From Notospermus geniculatus (taxonomy: Eukaryota > Nemertea > Pilidiophora > Heteronemertea > Lineidae), in contig NMRB01000001.1 in assembly GCA_002633025.1 (NCBI GenBank), positions 1,273,315 to 1,337,314 on the forward strand: 64,000 bases of DNA. Direction: 5' to 3'. The notes under the pieces are model-generated. The model was not told the origin of the DNA. It did no database searches and was given only the letters and a program-made list of their open reading frames with translations. Shown piece by piece: positions 1 through 11,700 of the stretch. Position numbers and translations under genes: made by a program. The stretch's first letter is position 1. Every line of letters starts with the position of its first letter.

Positions 1-2
1 AT

Positions 3-469
3 GGCCGGGGCTATTCGTACCGTGACGGTGCAAATAACGCCAAACCAGATCTTATTCGTACCGTGACGGTGTGAATAGTGCGCCGTCGGTTCTTATTCGT
101 ACCGTGACGGTGTGAATAGCGCAGGAATAGCTCTTATTTACACCGTCACGGTGGGAATAGTGTCGTGGAGAATGATTATTCGTACCGTGACGGATGTATA
201 ATTTCTGCACCGTAACTCGGACAGTGCGACTGTGGGCAGCAGTCGCACTGTCCGAGTTACGGTGCAGAAATTATACATCCGTCACGGTACGAATAATCAT
301 TCTCCACGACACTATTCCCACCGTGACGGTGTAAATAAGAGCTATTCCTGCGCTATTCACACCGTCACGGTACGAATAAGAACCGACGGCGCACTATTCA
401 CACCGTCACGGTACGAATAAGATCTGGTTTGGCGTTATTTGCACCGTCACGGTACGAATAGCCCCGGCC
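3..469. repeat. Perfect long hairpin with 41-bp internal period
   Basis: Arms at 3-232 and 240-469 are, as far as I can check by eye, exact reverse complements of 230 bp around a 7-nt loop. Each arm carries five copies of the quasi-palindrome ACCGTSACGGT (start positions 19, 60, 101, 142 and 184, mirrored at 443, 402, 361, 320 and 278), that is every 41-42 bp. Most copies sit inside a larger imperfect palindrome ending in CTATTC and GAATAG. It resembles a foldback DNA transposon without a transposase. The window starts only 2 bp outside the left arm, so a target-site duplication cannot be examined. The open frame at 232-420 follows from the repeat and is not a gene. Confidence 0.9.
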
Positions 470-1143
470 TTGTTATTATACCCTCTGAGACAAAATGGCC
501 GACTTTAGCAAGGGGTCTATTGCTGTCTGACAGCGGCGCTTAGGCCTTTCTCCAATGAGTGATCTCTAAAAACTAGGGTGCAGCTAGCCTAATCGACATT
601 TCCGAGTCAACAGGCCAGGCGTGACGTGTGTGACGTCGCTTGCCAGGCTAGGCGTAGCCTACTTTTGGCCTTTTTTACCTGTTGGTTAGTGAGTTCGGTT
701 TTGTCAGTGTCGAGCAACTTACTGTGTCTTTGTCCATCAGCAAGACCTTCATACCCGGTCCACTGTCTTCTATCATCTTTGTCACGTACTGCTTTACCGC
801 GAGGACAACATTCATTTTGAAAAGGTACAGCAAGGGGTTTGAAATAGGCCTACGGAGAAATTTAGAGCACAACAGCTGGCTTCCCAAACATGCCAAATCA
901 TCCAATTTTGGCCATCACACTGTCAACGAGGGAAAATCTATAGAAAGTTATTACGGCGAGCACTGAATTACAACTGAATTACATCAAAATTTTATCTCTC
1001 TGGCAAAAATATATGGTGGAAAGATATTTTTTAGTCAATAAAATTATTTTTTCTTGGCTGATAAGGATGAAAAATTGAAAAAAATGACAACAATCATGTA
1101 CTCACCAGGTGTCACTGTCAGCACGATGAGGGAGAAAGTAAAA
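470..1143. other. 5' flank of NDUFS4
   Basis: This is the stretch between the hairpin and the NDUFS4 start codon. It should hold the promoter and 5' UTR. A YY1-like word (aaaatggccgac) lies near 491-502. I see no convincing TATA box and cannot place the transcription start. Confidence 0.4.
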
Positions 1144-1214
1144 ATGGCGTCCCTTCTGCTGGCTGTCGCGGTCAGACAAGGTTGCAGGGAAGTCTTCCGT
1201 AATAACGCCGCAAG
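1144..1214 (+). CDS. NDUFS4: NDUFS4 coding exon 1 (targeting peptide)
   Basis: 71 nt from the ATG to donor CAAG|GTATGA. It codes the mitochondrial presequence and ends with two bases of an Arg codon (AG|G) completed by exon 2. Confidence 0.85.
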
Positions 1215-4159
1215 GTATGATCATTTAGAGATCAGCTACCATCATGATCAGATTATGTTGCAAACTTAATAGGAAAGAAATGAATGCATAACTTCAGTGA
1301 CATTTCCTGTTGCGTCCATTGAGAAAGTCCGCTAACAACATGGCCATGCAAGAGTTCATCAGGCAGGAAAATGTACGGTGCGTGCACAGTGCATTCTGTG
1401 CTGAATATGTATGGGCCTATACATAAACTTAGCTTCATCATGAAATGCAGTAAAATAGTGTTATTTAGGCCCCCACTTTACTTTTGAACTGGACATGCTG
1501 GAGCCATCGATTAAAACTAATCGATTAATTTCATTAGGCCGATGTCTTGTCACTGTCTGTTGGGTATGTATGATGACGGTACCAGTTTTCGCGGGTCTTA
1601 CCGCGATCGCCGCGACTGCTTTACGAATACCGCAAGGACACAATTAAAAGTCGTGTAAAATGAAAAAAGTGGTGCTCTTCTATGATTCAGTTTGGATTTT
1701 ATCGCAATATTTACTTTCGGCAGCATCCAAATGCAGCGCCGAATGGGAGACGGCAAATTGGGTCAGAATCCAGGCGGAGGTACCTATTTTCGCGAATCCG
1801 GAATACGCATGCGTACGGTGCCTACTTGGAAGGCCCCTTGGCGGGAATTGTCTCCCATTATAATAACTAGAACAAATAGAGAGTGTCTGACGAAAATTTT
1901 ATTCTTTTAATGATGAATTGTCATTATTTTGTATGCATCAAATTCATGACATTCAACTTGCACTAGACTTTTTCAAAACCATTCATTGCATACCGGACGG
2001 TATGGTAATGTTGCCTGTATCCATTGCCCCATTGACTTCTTCTGTGGATTTTTTCTGAAAAAAAGGAAAGACTGAACTAAAAGTATCGAATCTTATCCGT
2101 CTTGCCATAATTAATTTGAGACACAACCATATACTTCAAAAAAGCACTTAGCCTGTTCATATTTTATTGAGCAGAAAAACAAGGCAGAAAAAAGAAAAAA
2201 ATCAAAGTATAAGAGGAGACATATTGAATGGAAAATGATAATTGAAAAAGTTCGAAAGGGTCAATGACATAGTTTCTTAACTTAAACTGTGTCACCCGTT
2301 TATGGGCCACTGAAGAATATCGATCTGCGCATGCGCAGTGTGTTACTGGGCTGACTATGGCGGCGCAGTCCACTGACGTCATCGAATAAAAGCTGCACTC
2401 ACCTGCCATGCCTGTTTGCACTCACTGCATTCACTCACCTGTTTGTTTCGGCGCATTCTGCTTGTTTTGGACCAAAGTGAAAAATCTGTGGCGAATTACG
2501 TCACTGACAGCCATCAACGCGTGAGAAAACGGTAAAAAACACGAATTCGCGAAATTAGGGACCCCTCGAAAATAGGTACCTCCACCANAGTCCTCACAAA
2601 GTCATCTTTTGGAGGGTGAGGTGCAGAAATCTTGGCTGGAAACTATTTATGGACATCTTAGTTATTGGAAAAGTGCCACTACTTAGTAACAACTGGTGTA
2701 GTTTGGTGAAAATTTGATGAATTTTGATCGGGTTTTTTTGGTGTTGCACAACATTCTATATAGGTAGTGTAGTGTGTACATACCCAACAGACAGTGGTCT
2801 TGTCAGATGACAGATCCCTGGTCCTGGATCCGGATGTTTTTTCCATCTTTTCTTTTTATCTATCTCACCATAGGCATAGTTCAACCGATGTAATCAATAA
2901 AGGTGACAATAAACTAATTTGTAATTTGTCTTTTGTTTATATAGGCCTAGCCTAGGGCCAAGGACCGGTAGGCCTATGACATTAATAAATAGGCCTAAAC
3001 TTATTCGGAGTGTAGGCCTAGGCCTAGACCAAGCTTTTTTCTTCAGTCAGTGACATTGTCAGAACTCAGCATGCTCAATGAGCAGCTCAGTCAGAGTGAG
3101 AGTGACAAAACATTGTCAATGTCAACAGGTCAATCAATGATGTCGCCTAGGCCTTTCAAATCAAAATATAATTCAAGTACCGGTAATTTCAAAATGCAAT
3201 TGCAATGTGAATTACAGGCAGATTTCAACAAGCTCTGTTCTGCGGGTGGAGGACCACACTCTGACTGCTGGTATCAATATAGAGAAAGAAGAAAAGAAAC
3301 AGCTTATTGAAGTTGACGAAAAGGTAGGCTATGTCATGATATCAAATACTAGGTTTCTAATTCTATTGACAAAGTCATTGTGAATTGATTTTTTGGATGA
3401 GAATAATTTAAAGAATAAAGTTTAAAGCAAACTTGACAAACATTTGTCTTTTGTACTTGTAAATCAGTAGCCCATCTCAGTTTTATAGTGTGAACCAGTG
3501 AGATAGAAGACCAGTTCACAGAACTATATGATGTCATCCCTCCTCCTTTCTTCTATCTAGGTTGAATTGTCTGCTATAAATGGAATTCCTGAAGAACATG
3601 TAAAAACAAGACGAGCTAGAATATTTGTTCCAGCCAGAAATGCCATGCAGTCTGGGACATTTGGAACTCGTAAATGGAGGGTCGCATTGGACACCAGAGA
3701 GCGTTGGGAAAATCAGCTTATGGGATGGACTTCAACGTAAGTAATTTGCTGAGCTGAGGTTTCAAAACCATAACCTCCGAGGTTGTTGCAAGTGTTTCCA
3801 ATGCATCATTCTGACTGCTATAAATGTCGTGTGTGCAAAGTGCTCTTTTTTATCATTTCAGTGGCGATCCAATGTCTAACATGCATTGTGAATTCCGAAC
3901 ACAAGAAGATGCAGTTGCATTCTGTGAGAAAAATGGCAAGTACTCATAAATGATTGACTTCTCTCTCAGACACTGTCTTGCAACATCTTTCCATTGTGAT
4001 TATTCATGGCTTCTCTCCCTATTACTTGTTTCAAATTATGTGTTCCTTATTTCAGGATGGACGTACAGTATAGAAAACAAACATATGCAGAAATTCAAAC
4101 CTAAGTCATATGGAGCAAATTATGCATGGAATAAGAGGACACGAATAGGGACCAAGTAA
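1144..4159 (+). CDS. NDUFS4: NADH dehydrogenase [ubiquinone] Fe-S protein 4 (complex I 18 kDa subunit)
   Basis: Spliced CDS: 1144-1214, 3218-3323, 3561-3736, 3862-3935, 4056-4159 (531 nt, 176 residues plus stop; vertebrate orthologues are about 175). NDUFS4 is an accessory subunit of the N-module/Q-module interface of mitochondrial complex I. It has no iron-sulfur cluster despite its name. Exon 1 ([18 protein letters not shown]) is basic and hydrophobic with no acidic residue before E17, as expected of a mitochondrial targeting peptide. The mature part carries family hallmarks: [55 protein letters not shown] and a C-terminal GTK. Every junction keeps frame. Intron 4 has a GC donor (ATG|GCAAGT), forced by the protein. 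Intron 1 is about 2 kb and contains repeat-like DNA. The neighbouring myosin gene is convergent. I chose the ATG at 1144 because it begins the targeting peptide; an in-frame upstream ATG at 1126 would add an acidic and basic stretch (MREKVK) and is less likely. Confidence 0.95.
1774..2587. repeat. Possible TIR element in NDUFS4 intron 1
   Basis: An inverted pair GGAGGTACCTATTTTCG near 1774-1795 and cgaaaataggtacctcc near 2568-2586 brackets about 815 bp. An N at 2587 sits at the right end. No coding capacity is seen between the ends. Confidence 0.35.
2325..2381. promoter_or_regulatory. NRF-1, YY1 and CRE-like cluster in NDUFS4 intron 1
   Basis: Within 60 bp lie a perfect palindrome CTGCGCATGCGCAG (2325-2338, the NRF-1 consensus), a YY1-like ctatggcggcg and a CRE-like tgacgtca. 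The combination is typical of a CpG promoter of nuclear mitochondrial genes. It could be an intronic enhancer or alternative promoter of NDUFS4, or simply part of a mobile repeat. Motif evidence only. Confidence 0.3.
3218..3323 (+). CDS. NDUFS4: NDUFS4 coding exon 2
   Basis: 106 nt between acceptor attacag| and donor AAAAG|GTAGGC. It codes [14 protein letters not shown]... to LIEVDEK, covering the end of the presequence and the start of the mature protein. The longer open frame at 3050-3310 runs in another frame and is not the protein. Confidence 0.9.
3561..3736 (+). CDS. NDUFS4: NDUFS4 coding exon 3
   Basis: 176 nt between acceptor ctatctag| and donor CAAC|GTAAGT. It codes the conserved core [13 protein letters not shown]... 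through RIFVPAR and [11 protein letters not shown]. Confidence 0.95.
3862..3935 (+). CDS. NDUFS4: NDUFS4 coding exon 4
   Basis: 74 nt between acceptor atttcag| and a non-canonical GC donor (AATG|GCAAGT). It codes [20 protein letters not shown] and CEKN. A GT donor 4 nt downstream would put the next exon out of frame. Confidence 0.9.
4056..4159 (+). CDS. NDUFS4: NDUFS4 coding exon 5 and stop
   Basis: 104 nt from acceptor tttcag| to TAA at 4157-4159. It codes [13 protein letters not shown] and the conserved [14 protein letters not shown] tail. Confidence 0.95.
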
Positions 4160-4323
4160 CTCAGGATATGGACTTGTGACTGTAAATACAATTTGTTGGT
4201 GGTATGCTATGTGCTGTATAGTATGAAGAAGTGGAACGTTGGGAAATAGGGGATTCAAAAACATGTGGAACCTGCCTTTCTGGTCTAGATGTTGAGGTCA
4301 TGATCTCATAAAACAAACTAGAC

Positions 4324-4329
4324 AATAAA
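4324..4329 (+). terminator. Polyadenylation signal of NDUFS4
   Basis: AATAAA 165 nt after the NDUFS4 stop codon, on the coding strand. It is the first canonical signal downstream. Confidence 0.6.
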
Positions 4330-5316
4330 TTATGTGGGGTGATGAAACAAGAATTTTGTATAGATATCCATCGCCCATGGGATAATAGCTCTTTGTATGA
4401 TAAGATTTGGGATTAAATGATGTTGTGTGTTAGCTAGTTATTTCTGTTGGGTCATTCTCATATTGAATAGGAGCAGTCAGCCGCGCATATTTCTAACAGA
4501 TGGCAGCACAGTCTTAGCGGACCAAATGTACAGGAAATCTATTATGATCGCTGCTCGATCGATAATGACTGGGTCCGCTAGATGCATTGAATTGGGCCCT
4601 AGTGACACCTAGTGGTCAACTCGCTGACAGCTCCTATTGAGACAGTGCTTCATGTTTGCAGTTCTTCCAGCATCAGCACACAGTACAATGTACGCTTAAT
4701 ACTGCATAGTGTCAAAGTTACTGACAGCTGGAGTGCAAGACATGCACTAAGCTACATAAGCAGGCAGCACACCAGGCGAGGAGAGGGTGATATCGCAAGT
4801 TTGCACGGATAAGACGAAAGACATATGTACGGTATTTAACTGCTTTAATTTTATGCAACCTTCCCGGTAAATATACAAGAAGCATATCTAACATTTGTAT
4901 CACTTTTGGAATGAAAAGACATACAAAATATCATTAAGTGTAAAAATATTTGAATCATAATAAGTAAATGGAGTCTTTGTGATCAACTAATTTGTGAAAT
5001 AGATCAAGCATTCTGTGCAAAAACGGTGCCGAGATATTGGTCAACTTTCATTTCGGAAAGTCTGCAATGAAATGTATTCATAATGTGTTTCTGACAATAA
5101 TGTATATTCATTCCCAGAATCATAAGTGAGCAAATTTCTTGATTACTTTCGACAGAAGGCCAGATAAAGGCCTTTTAGTTTCATAATGCATGATGTGATC
5201 TATCATTCAGTTAAACTGTATGGTCCCTGACACTCTGCCCCATCAGTTTGTCCACCAATAACACACCCTACCCCACTAAAGTCCTATCTGAGGCCTGAAC
5301 CCACTTTCACCAGCTT

Positions 5317-5467
5317 AAGCGGGTGATCCACTGTCGCGATTTGGGCTTGAGACGGGGTTGCGGTCCCTTGCGATCGCCTTATATGGCAATCGGAAGTCCT
5401 TATAAGGTAACCGCAAGGGAACGCAACCCCGTCTCAAGCCAACATCGCGACAGTGGATCACCCGCTT
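5317..5467. repeat. Foldback MITE, about 150 bp
   Basis: Outer arms (aagcgggtgatccactgtcg and its complement) pair for about 65 bp with a few mismatches around a short centre. The arms are GC-rich and unlike the AT-rich surroundings. Flanking trinucleotides (tta and tag) do not give a clear target duplication. Confidence 0.8.
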
Positions 5468-6959
5468 TAGAGTGTCAATATGCCGACTATGACAACATAA
5501 AATATACAAATGACAAATAGCTCAAGCAGAAAATTGCAAAACAGTTCACAGTATTCAAATTTGGCACATCAAAAGCTGTGATGCATAGAATCCCCCACTT
5601 CAACAATGCGCTGTATGAAAGAAGCATGAAATGGACTGACAACTGACTGCCATCCACAGGTTGAAATGATAAGACAACCTCTCCGACTGGACAGAGATAT
5701 TCCTTTTTACCAATTACAAACACATGCTTCCACTGAACACAAAACCAAGTAAAAAGACGTGAACTCGCATGAAATATGATTGGAATGGACAACTAGGACG
5801 AATGATTGGCTCTGCTGTACTACAAGAATAAATAATAAAAGGCAAAGCAGCCTCATTATCTGATTATCTCCCACAGCCCACACTAGATACATGTACACAC
5901 ACAGCGATCTCAAAATCACAAGAGACCTCTACTCGCGATATTCCTACAAGCAAAAAGAAATCTCCCCAACTGGAATGAAACCGAGGACCTACGCCACCTT
6001 ATCACTCACTACATGTAAGCACATTACATGTATACCCATCCTTGAGTTCTTAATGTCAACTCACCATTGTCACTGACAGTGCCATGAACAGATCAGAGTT
6101 AGCATACTGCACAGGAATTCTAACGCCTGCATACAGACGTGTCTCAAAGACAGAACAAATCAAAATTCACTTCACTGCAACATCTACGTGAGTGCATGTA
6201 ACCAGAAAAAACATCTGTAAGTAAATATCTTAAATATATCGTGTCAAAATTTCAAAACTCAATGGCATGAAAATTGATGTTCAGCCCTGTTCATCCACTA
6301 ACTGGAAAATCACTTATCATCCAATTTTTAGAACAGGACTACTGCCCCTATTTCAAACTTGACAAGGCACATTCATTGAGATTATAAGAGGACATACTTG
6401 GTGTATGGAGCACATCTTTTGTGAATTTTCACAAAATAATTTACACTAAAAGCATATACCGGTAGGCCTACATGTACCTACAATACTGTACAACTAGTGT
6501 ATTGATATAAATTAATGAAGCACAAATATCATCATTTCATCATAAACTCATGCTGAGGCCAGATATACATGTATGATCTGAGCATTATGATCATTACACG
6601 TAATTTATTCAGATTTCTTCTTAACGTAATTTCTTCAAATGTCATGATTGTGCAAATCAAGGCATGGAGACCATGGAGTAAGCCTGCATGTACATGTATT
6701 AAATCAGGAGTAGTGAAAATAACGTTTCGTCAGAATGGACACTCATGGAAGGCAGGAATCTTCACAAAATTTTACTGGCACCATAAATGAAATGGTCCAT
6801 GGACCATGTGCGCACCTGGGTGAATATACCAAAGAACAAATGACAAATGTTACATGTAAATGGAAATGTTCCAGGGCAAGCCTTGTGTTCCAGGGTAATA
6901 CGATTACCCGGTATGGTCAAAATTTCAAGGTCAAAACATTGTGGCTTGAGAATTTATGA

Positions 6960-7290
6960 CATAAGTGCCAAAGTCCATTTTCCAAGATGGCTGCCTGGTA
7001 ACCATTATTTGCATTTCAATTGGGCAAAAATATGCTGTACACATAGAGGGTACCTAGATAGATGATCACACCAAGTTAAAAGATAGGTCAAATAGCCACG
7101 AAACGTGCCACCAAAATGGCAAAATTTTGAACTGACATCTGTGACCTTGAATGAAAAGTACATCATCTGACCCAGGGGTATATATGTACCAAGTTTCAGA
7201 TCAATAGCCCCAGTGGTTACGAAACATGCCCTGCTAACGGACGGCGACGACGGACGCTGCACCATCGTAAAAGCTCACCCTGGTGAGCTA
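6960..7290. repeat. Interspersed repeat ending in a small palindrome
   Basis: The stretch has phrases such as ccagtggttacgaaacatgc and acggacggcgacgacggacg, and ends with the palindrome agctcaccctggtgagct at 7272-7289. This looks like a dispersed non-coding repeat; the family is not identified. Confidence 0.4.
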
Positions 7291-7715
7291 AAAATTTGTG
7301 AAATTTGCACAGCAGTATTACTTGGAATGGCAAAGTATTTCAAGGAACTTGAAACCATGAAAAGACAATGGTACTATAAGAGGGTCAAAGTATTTACACA
7401 GATCCAATTTTGAAATAAAAAAGAGATGAAATTTATAATGTATGATACGATAAAATGACACCAGGAATGGATATTAGAATTCCATTTTTTTTGTGATGAG
7501 AGCAGCTGGAGAATGGAATGTAGCTATCACAAGGAGAGGTAGAAAGAATTTTTGCTCATAAAAACATTCTTCCCAGAACAAGCTGAAATAGGACCAAAAA
7601 TATGTCAGGCAAGCGATTGAGTTTTGGTGGACCCATACTGGTTGTGGACTATTTGTAAGGAGATGAGACAACTGAATTTCTAGATTCCCTATGACACAGC
7701 AGCACCTCCAAAAGT

Positions 7716-7962
7716 CATTAACCCGTTAACTGTGTATTTTTTTAGTTCTAATTTTTCTTTCCTAAAAGAAAATTTGCCAAGAAAAGGTATTTGACACGCA
7801 AGGTTCAAGACGTACTATAACGTCTAACGCACTGTGAAGTGCCATTTCCTTGCAAGGCGTACTATTACGCCCTAGACAAGCGACAATACTCGGGTGTTTT
7901 CGGGGATTCCACGCATTTTTTCATGACATAGTATGATGTCCTTCGCAGTTAACGGGTTAATG
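7716..7962. repeat. MITE with perfect 17-bp TIRs
   Basis: cattaacccgttaactg at 7716-7732 is repeated as its exact reverse complement at 7946-7962. The element is 247 bp with no coding capacity. Its right part is included in the tandem duplication, so the second copy keeps only the right TIR (around 8366-8382). Confidence 0.75.
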
Positions 7963-8615
7963 CAGTTGCCATTTGAGCACACACTAAACACCATGAACCT
8001 GACTGGGATAATTTTCATTAAACCTAAGAACTCAATTGCAACATGTCCCATTTGAACAGTCTTCCTGGGAGAGGAATAACTTGTCTGAGAGGCCTCCTCA
8101 CATATTTTGAAATGGATAGAAGAAAGTGTTTGGAAAAAACTGCTAATGCGATGCATTATATGCATAAATCTCTTTGTCCTCTTGTAATGATTCAGAAAAT
8201 TTGCCAAGAAAAGGTATTTGACACGCAAGGTTCAAGACGTACTATAACGTCTAACGCACTGTGAAGTGCCATTTCCTTGCAAGGCGACAATAGACAAGCG
8301 ACAATACTCGGGTGTTTTCGGGGATTCCACGCATTTTTTCATGACATAGTATGATGTCCTACGCAGTTAACGGGTTAATGCAGTTGCCATTTGAGCACAC
8401 ACTAAACACCATGAACCTGACTGGGATAATTTTCATTAAACCTAAGAACTCAATTGCAACATGTCCCATTTGAACAGTCTTCCTGGGAGAGGAATAACTT
8501 GTCAGAGAGGCCTCCTCACATATATTTTGAAATGGATAGAAGAAAGTGTTTGGAAAAAACTGCTAATGCGATGCATTATATGCATAAATCTCTTTGTCCT
8601 CTTGTAATGATTCAG
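7767..8615. repeat. Tandem duplication with 427-bp period
   Basis: 7767-8193 is repeated almost identically at 8194-8615. The second copy lacks a short stretch (gcgtactattacgcc region) and has a few substitutions. The high identity suggests a recent event. It lies immediately downstream of the myosin stop codon and so probably within the myosin 3' UTR or 3' flank. Confidence 0.9.
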
Positions 8616-8689
8616 AGCTTTGTTCTTTCTCTGTCGATCCTCAACTAATGAATCAAAATGGCCAGGTCCATTCCCATGATAATGATATC

Positions 8690-8766
8690 TTAGACCTTTT
8701 CGATGTAGTTGGATGGAAATAGTCCTTCCTTGGCCCCTACCTTCCCCTTCCACCAACCAGAGGGAT
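8690..8766 (-). CDS. MYO1E: Myosin-I exon 24 (SH3 end, stop)
   Basis: 77 nt. Codes [20 protein letters not shown] to YIEKV then TAA at 8690-8692. Completes the SH3 domain with the conserved GWW and PSNY. Confidence 0.95.
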
Positions 8767-11700
8767 CTGAATCAAAAACATTTGACAAATAAGGTGAGAC
8801 ACCATTATGAACTGAAGCAATAAAATGGTTCTTTGTATGAATGCACTGGCAGTCAATCAACTGAACCTTAGCAAATGGGTTTGTATTGACACCTTCATAA
8901 GGGCAAAACCAAATCACGATGGGCTAGGATTAATACGTACCGTAAGTGTTGAGTGGCTCATATGATTTTTATGTGCAAGCACAACACTCAAGGCCAATTC
9001 ACACTTGCTCGCGAAATGTCAAGCGCATGAAACTGATCACAGTTTTTCAAGGCGTGAATGTGCACACATATTGAAATTGATCATAGTCGGCGCAAAATCC
9101 AGACGGAGTATGAACCAGCCCTTAGGCATCTTGAAATATCAAGGCCTAAGTCACTTCGGTTCAAACTCCAACAATAAAATGTACCTTCTTTTATAATGCT
9201 GATCAGTTGCCCCTCGTTGAAACTAAGTTCATCTGTATCCTGTGCGTCATAGGCCCAGAGAGCTTTTCCCTGTGGTAGAGTTGGAGAAGGCTTCCTCATT
9301 GGCTTGGGTTTTGCTGGGGGTTTGTTTGGCCGCTTCAGACTTTCCCTTTTCCTCTCTTGACTGCAATCCAAAGAAAATCCTGAGTGTGTTAGATACATAC
9401 CTAAACTTGACTGAGTAATATTTCTGATTCACTGCTGGCTTTGACTAAGACTTATGACACTCTGCTGACTTTAACAAAGTCGAATGAATGGTTACAATGC
9501 AAATCAGTGTTATATGTCAGCAGGCAAAGCATCAAAGTCATTTCCCTCTGAATGAACGGTGTCTATGAACAAACTTCAAGTACCATTGAGGTTAAGACAT
9601 AAGGATAAGCGTTTATTTATATTGCATTTCAATGGTCAATAGAAAAAGGTCGAAAAAGCAGGGAAATTGTTAAGGTCTTCCAATAATAACTGCACAGTTG
9701 TTGACAATGTAGGTAGATAAAAGCAAGCAGTCTCAACTGCAGTATTCCTCGTCACATGCACACAAATATAAATAGATATTACATGATGAAAGGAAAGCGA
9801 ATGGGTCAAAATCAAGGTGTATGAAAGATGGAGTGATAAGTTATGGTTAACCTTTTAGGGCGACTAAGGGTTCTTGATCTACGGATTTCATCCCTAAGTG
9901 TACTGAAATAAATTGACAGAAGATTCCTACATGTATTTCATGCTTGATATCCTAATCAAACACAAACACTTCCTTCCCTGACACCTGAACTACATGTATG
10001 TGTAGACTACAGATAATCAACTATGCACTGCAACGATAATTGGCTAAATGAATAAAGTGAATGAAACTTACCCCGCAACACCAGCATCTGGTGTCCTCAT
10101 AAAATCTGTGTTATTATTGAAGTTGCCAATTGCCTTAGCTAAGTCCTGAGCACCACCCCGGGGCAGGGATGGAGTTTTATCCATGCTACGGCCACGCTGC
10201 ATTCCCCGCTTCTGCGATGACACTACTCCACCAACTGAAAGATAAGAGGATTACCAAATATCTCATAATGATAACCCGCCACAAAATCTGATCAGAATAG
10301 GCTTATCAACGATGCATACCTGGTGCTAGATTCGGTGCTGGCCGACTTGGAGCTTTCCTAGATGGATGGCGGGCACTTCCGTTCCCTACAGACCTTGATG
10401 GTGCAGCTCGCGGCGTCTCCTTCAATCCTGGTTTTGAATCCTTTGGAAGACCACTGCCGATAGTGACATTAAGTGTTTTGCCAGAAGTCTTGAGCACAGC
10501 TTGTCGTTCTTCACTGAACAATTTGGAAAATTTGACCATCCGATTACCACCTCCTCCCCAGCCTTCCTTCTTTACCGGGAATTCAATTCTGAAAGGGTAA
10601 GCCTTAAGGTATGAGAGGGTTAGTTACAAAATTAGCCGACACTTTCAAATAAAGATTCTATATGCTCTGCTATAAATGTCATGTAATATTGTCCAATTCA
10701 ATGGGCTTGAAATCCAAATTCGACAGAATTATTGGAAATTAAGACCATACTCAAACAATGAACTTACTGGTCAGTGAAATTAAGTGGCAAGTCCTTGGAG
10801 ACCTTCTCCTTGTACCTCTTGGAGAGAGTTGTGAGGAACTCGGTCTTGAAGGTCGACTGCAGAAGACTGGCGTAATCATTCTGCACAAATATCACAAGGA
10901 AGTCATCTTGGAGAGTGCTGAAAAAAATATGAACCTTGAATATAGCCTATCGTCATCAACTTTGGGGGGTGAAAATCACTGCCAAACTTAATCGAAACTG
11001 AAGACGTTCTAGTATAGTTTGATGTGTTACATCCAATTCATTACATAACTCACCTTAGAGCAACACGTGATATTTGTTCAAGATCTATCTTCCTCTTCAC
11101 TACCTCCTTGACCTGGCCTTTTTCCGGACCCTTCTTGACCTAAGAATGTGAACCAACATGCATCAGTTACAACACGAATCTTTAGAGCTGTGAGAAGTGA
11201 ATGAATTCACGACCAACACATTTTCCTCGAGTGTTATTCAAAAACATTCCATCCACTAGTGAGCAGGAATAAGTTCATACTATAGATTATGGGAAAATCC
11301 AGTTATTTTCTTACCACTTCTCTGCCAACAAGGTAGATGAATTTGTTGGTCAGCATCAAGTCTCGCTTGGCAGGCTGGAATAAAAGTCATCAGATATTGA
11401 GTAAAACCCTCTGAAAAGTGGTATACTAACAATCATCATACAAATTCATCTTCCACAGACCAAGCCCACATACCTTGAACCTTCGGTCATACTTCATAAC
11501 TGTATCGGCAAACTCAATCTTCTCCCTCTTTCCACAAAGTATCCTTAGCTCAGGATTGTCATCCATTCCGATGTAGTCACCAACGAAGTTACGATTGAGG
11601 CTGTACCGTCGTCGTTCCTTCTTGTTGTACAGAATGTCACAAGCTGAAAAATGAACAACCACAAAGATAACCAAGGTCTCGCAACCTCCTGATAACAAAA

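Larger units (their letters stand above)
4160..8689. other. Spacer between the NDUFS4 and myosin 3' ends
   Basis: NDUFS4 and the myosin converge on this stretch. It contains both 3' UTRs, the foldback at 5317-5467, a tRNA-like SINE scar near 5970-6000, an interspersed repeat at about 6960-7300 and the tandem duplication at 7767-8615. I see no conserved protein. Confidence 0.6.

Noticed and set aside
232-420. 62-residue open frame inside the first hairpin
   Set aside because: It is made of the repeated palindromic word and has no protein-like composition.
3-469. Regular repeats as a CRISPR array
   Set aside because: The host is eukaryotic, the 'repeats' are 11-bp quasi-palindromes, and the second half is the mirror image of the first. 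There are no independent spacers.
3050-3310. 86-residue open frame overlapping NDUFS4 exon 2
   Set aside because: It is out of frame with the conserved protein; the correct frame is set by VDEK and the phase of exons 1 and 3.
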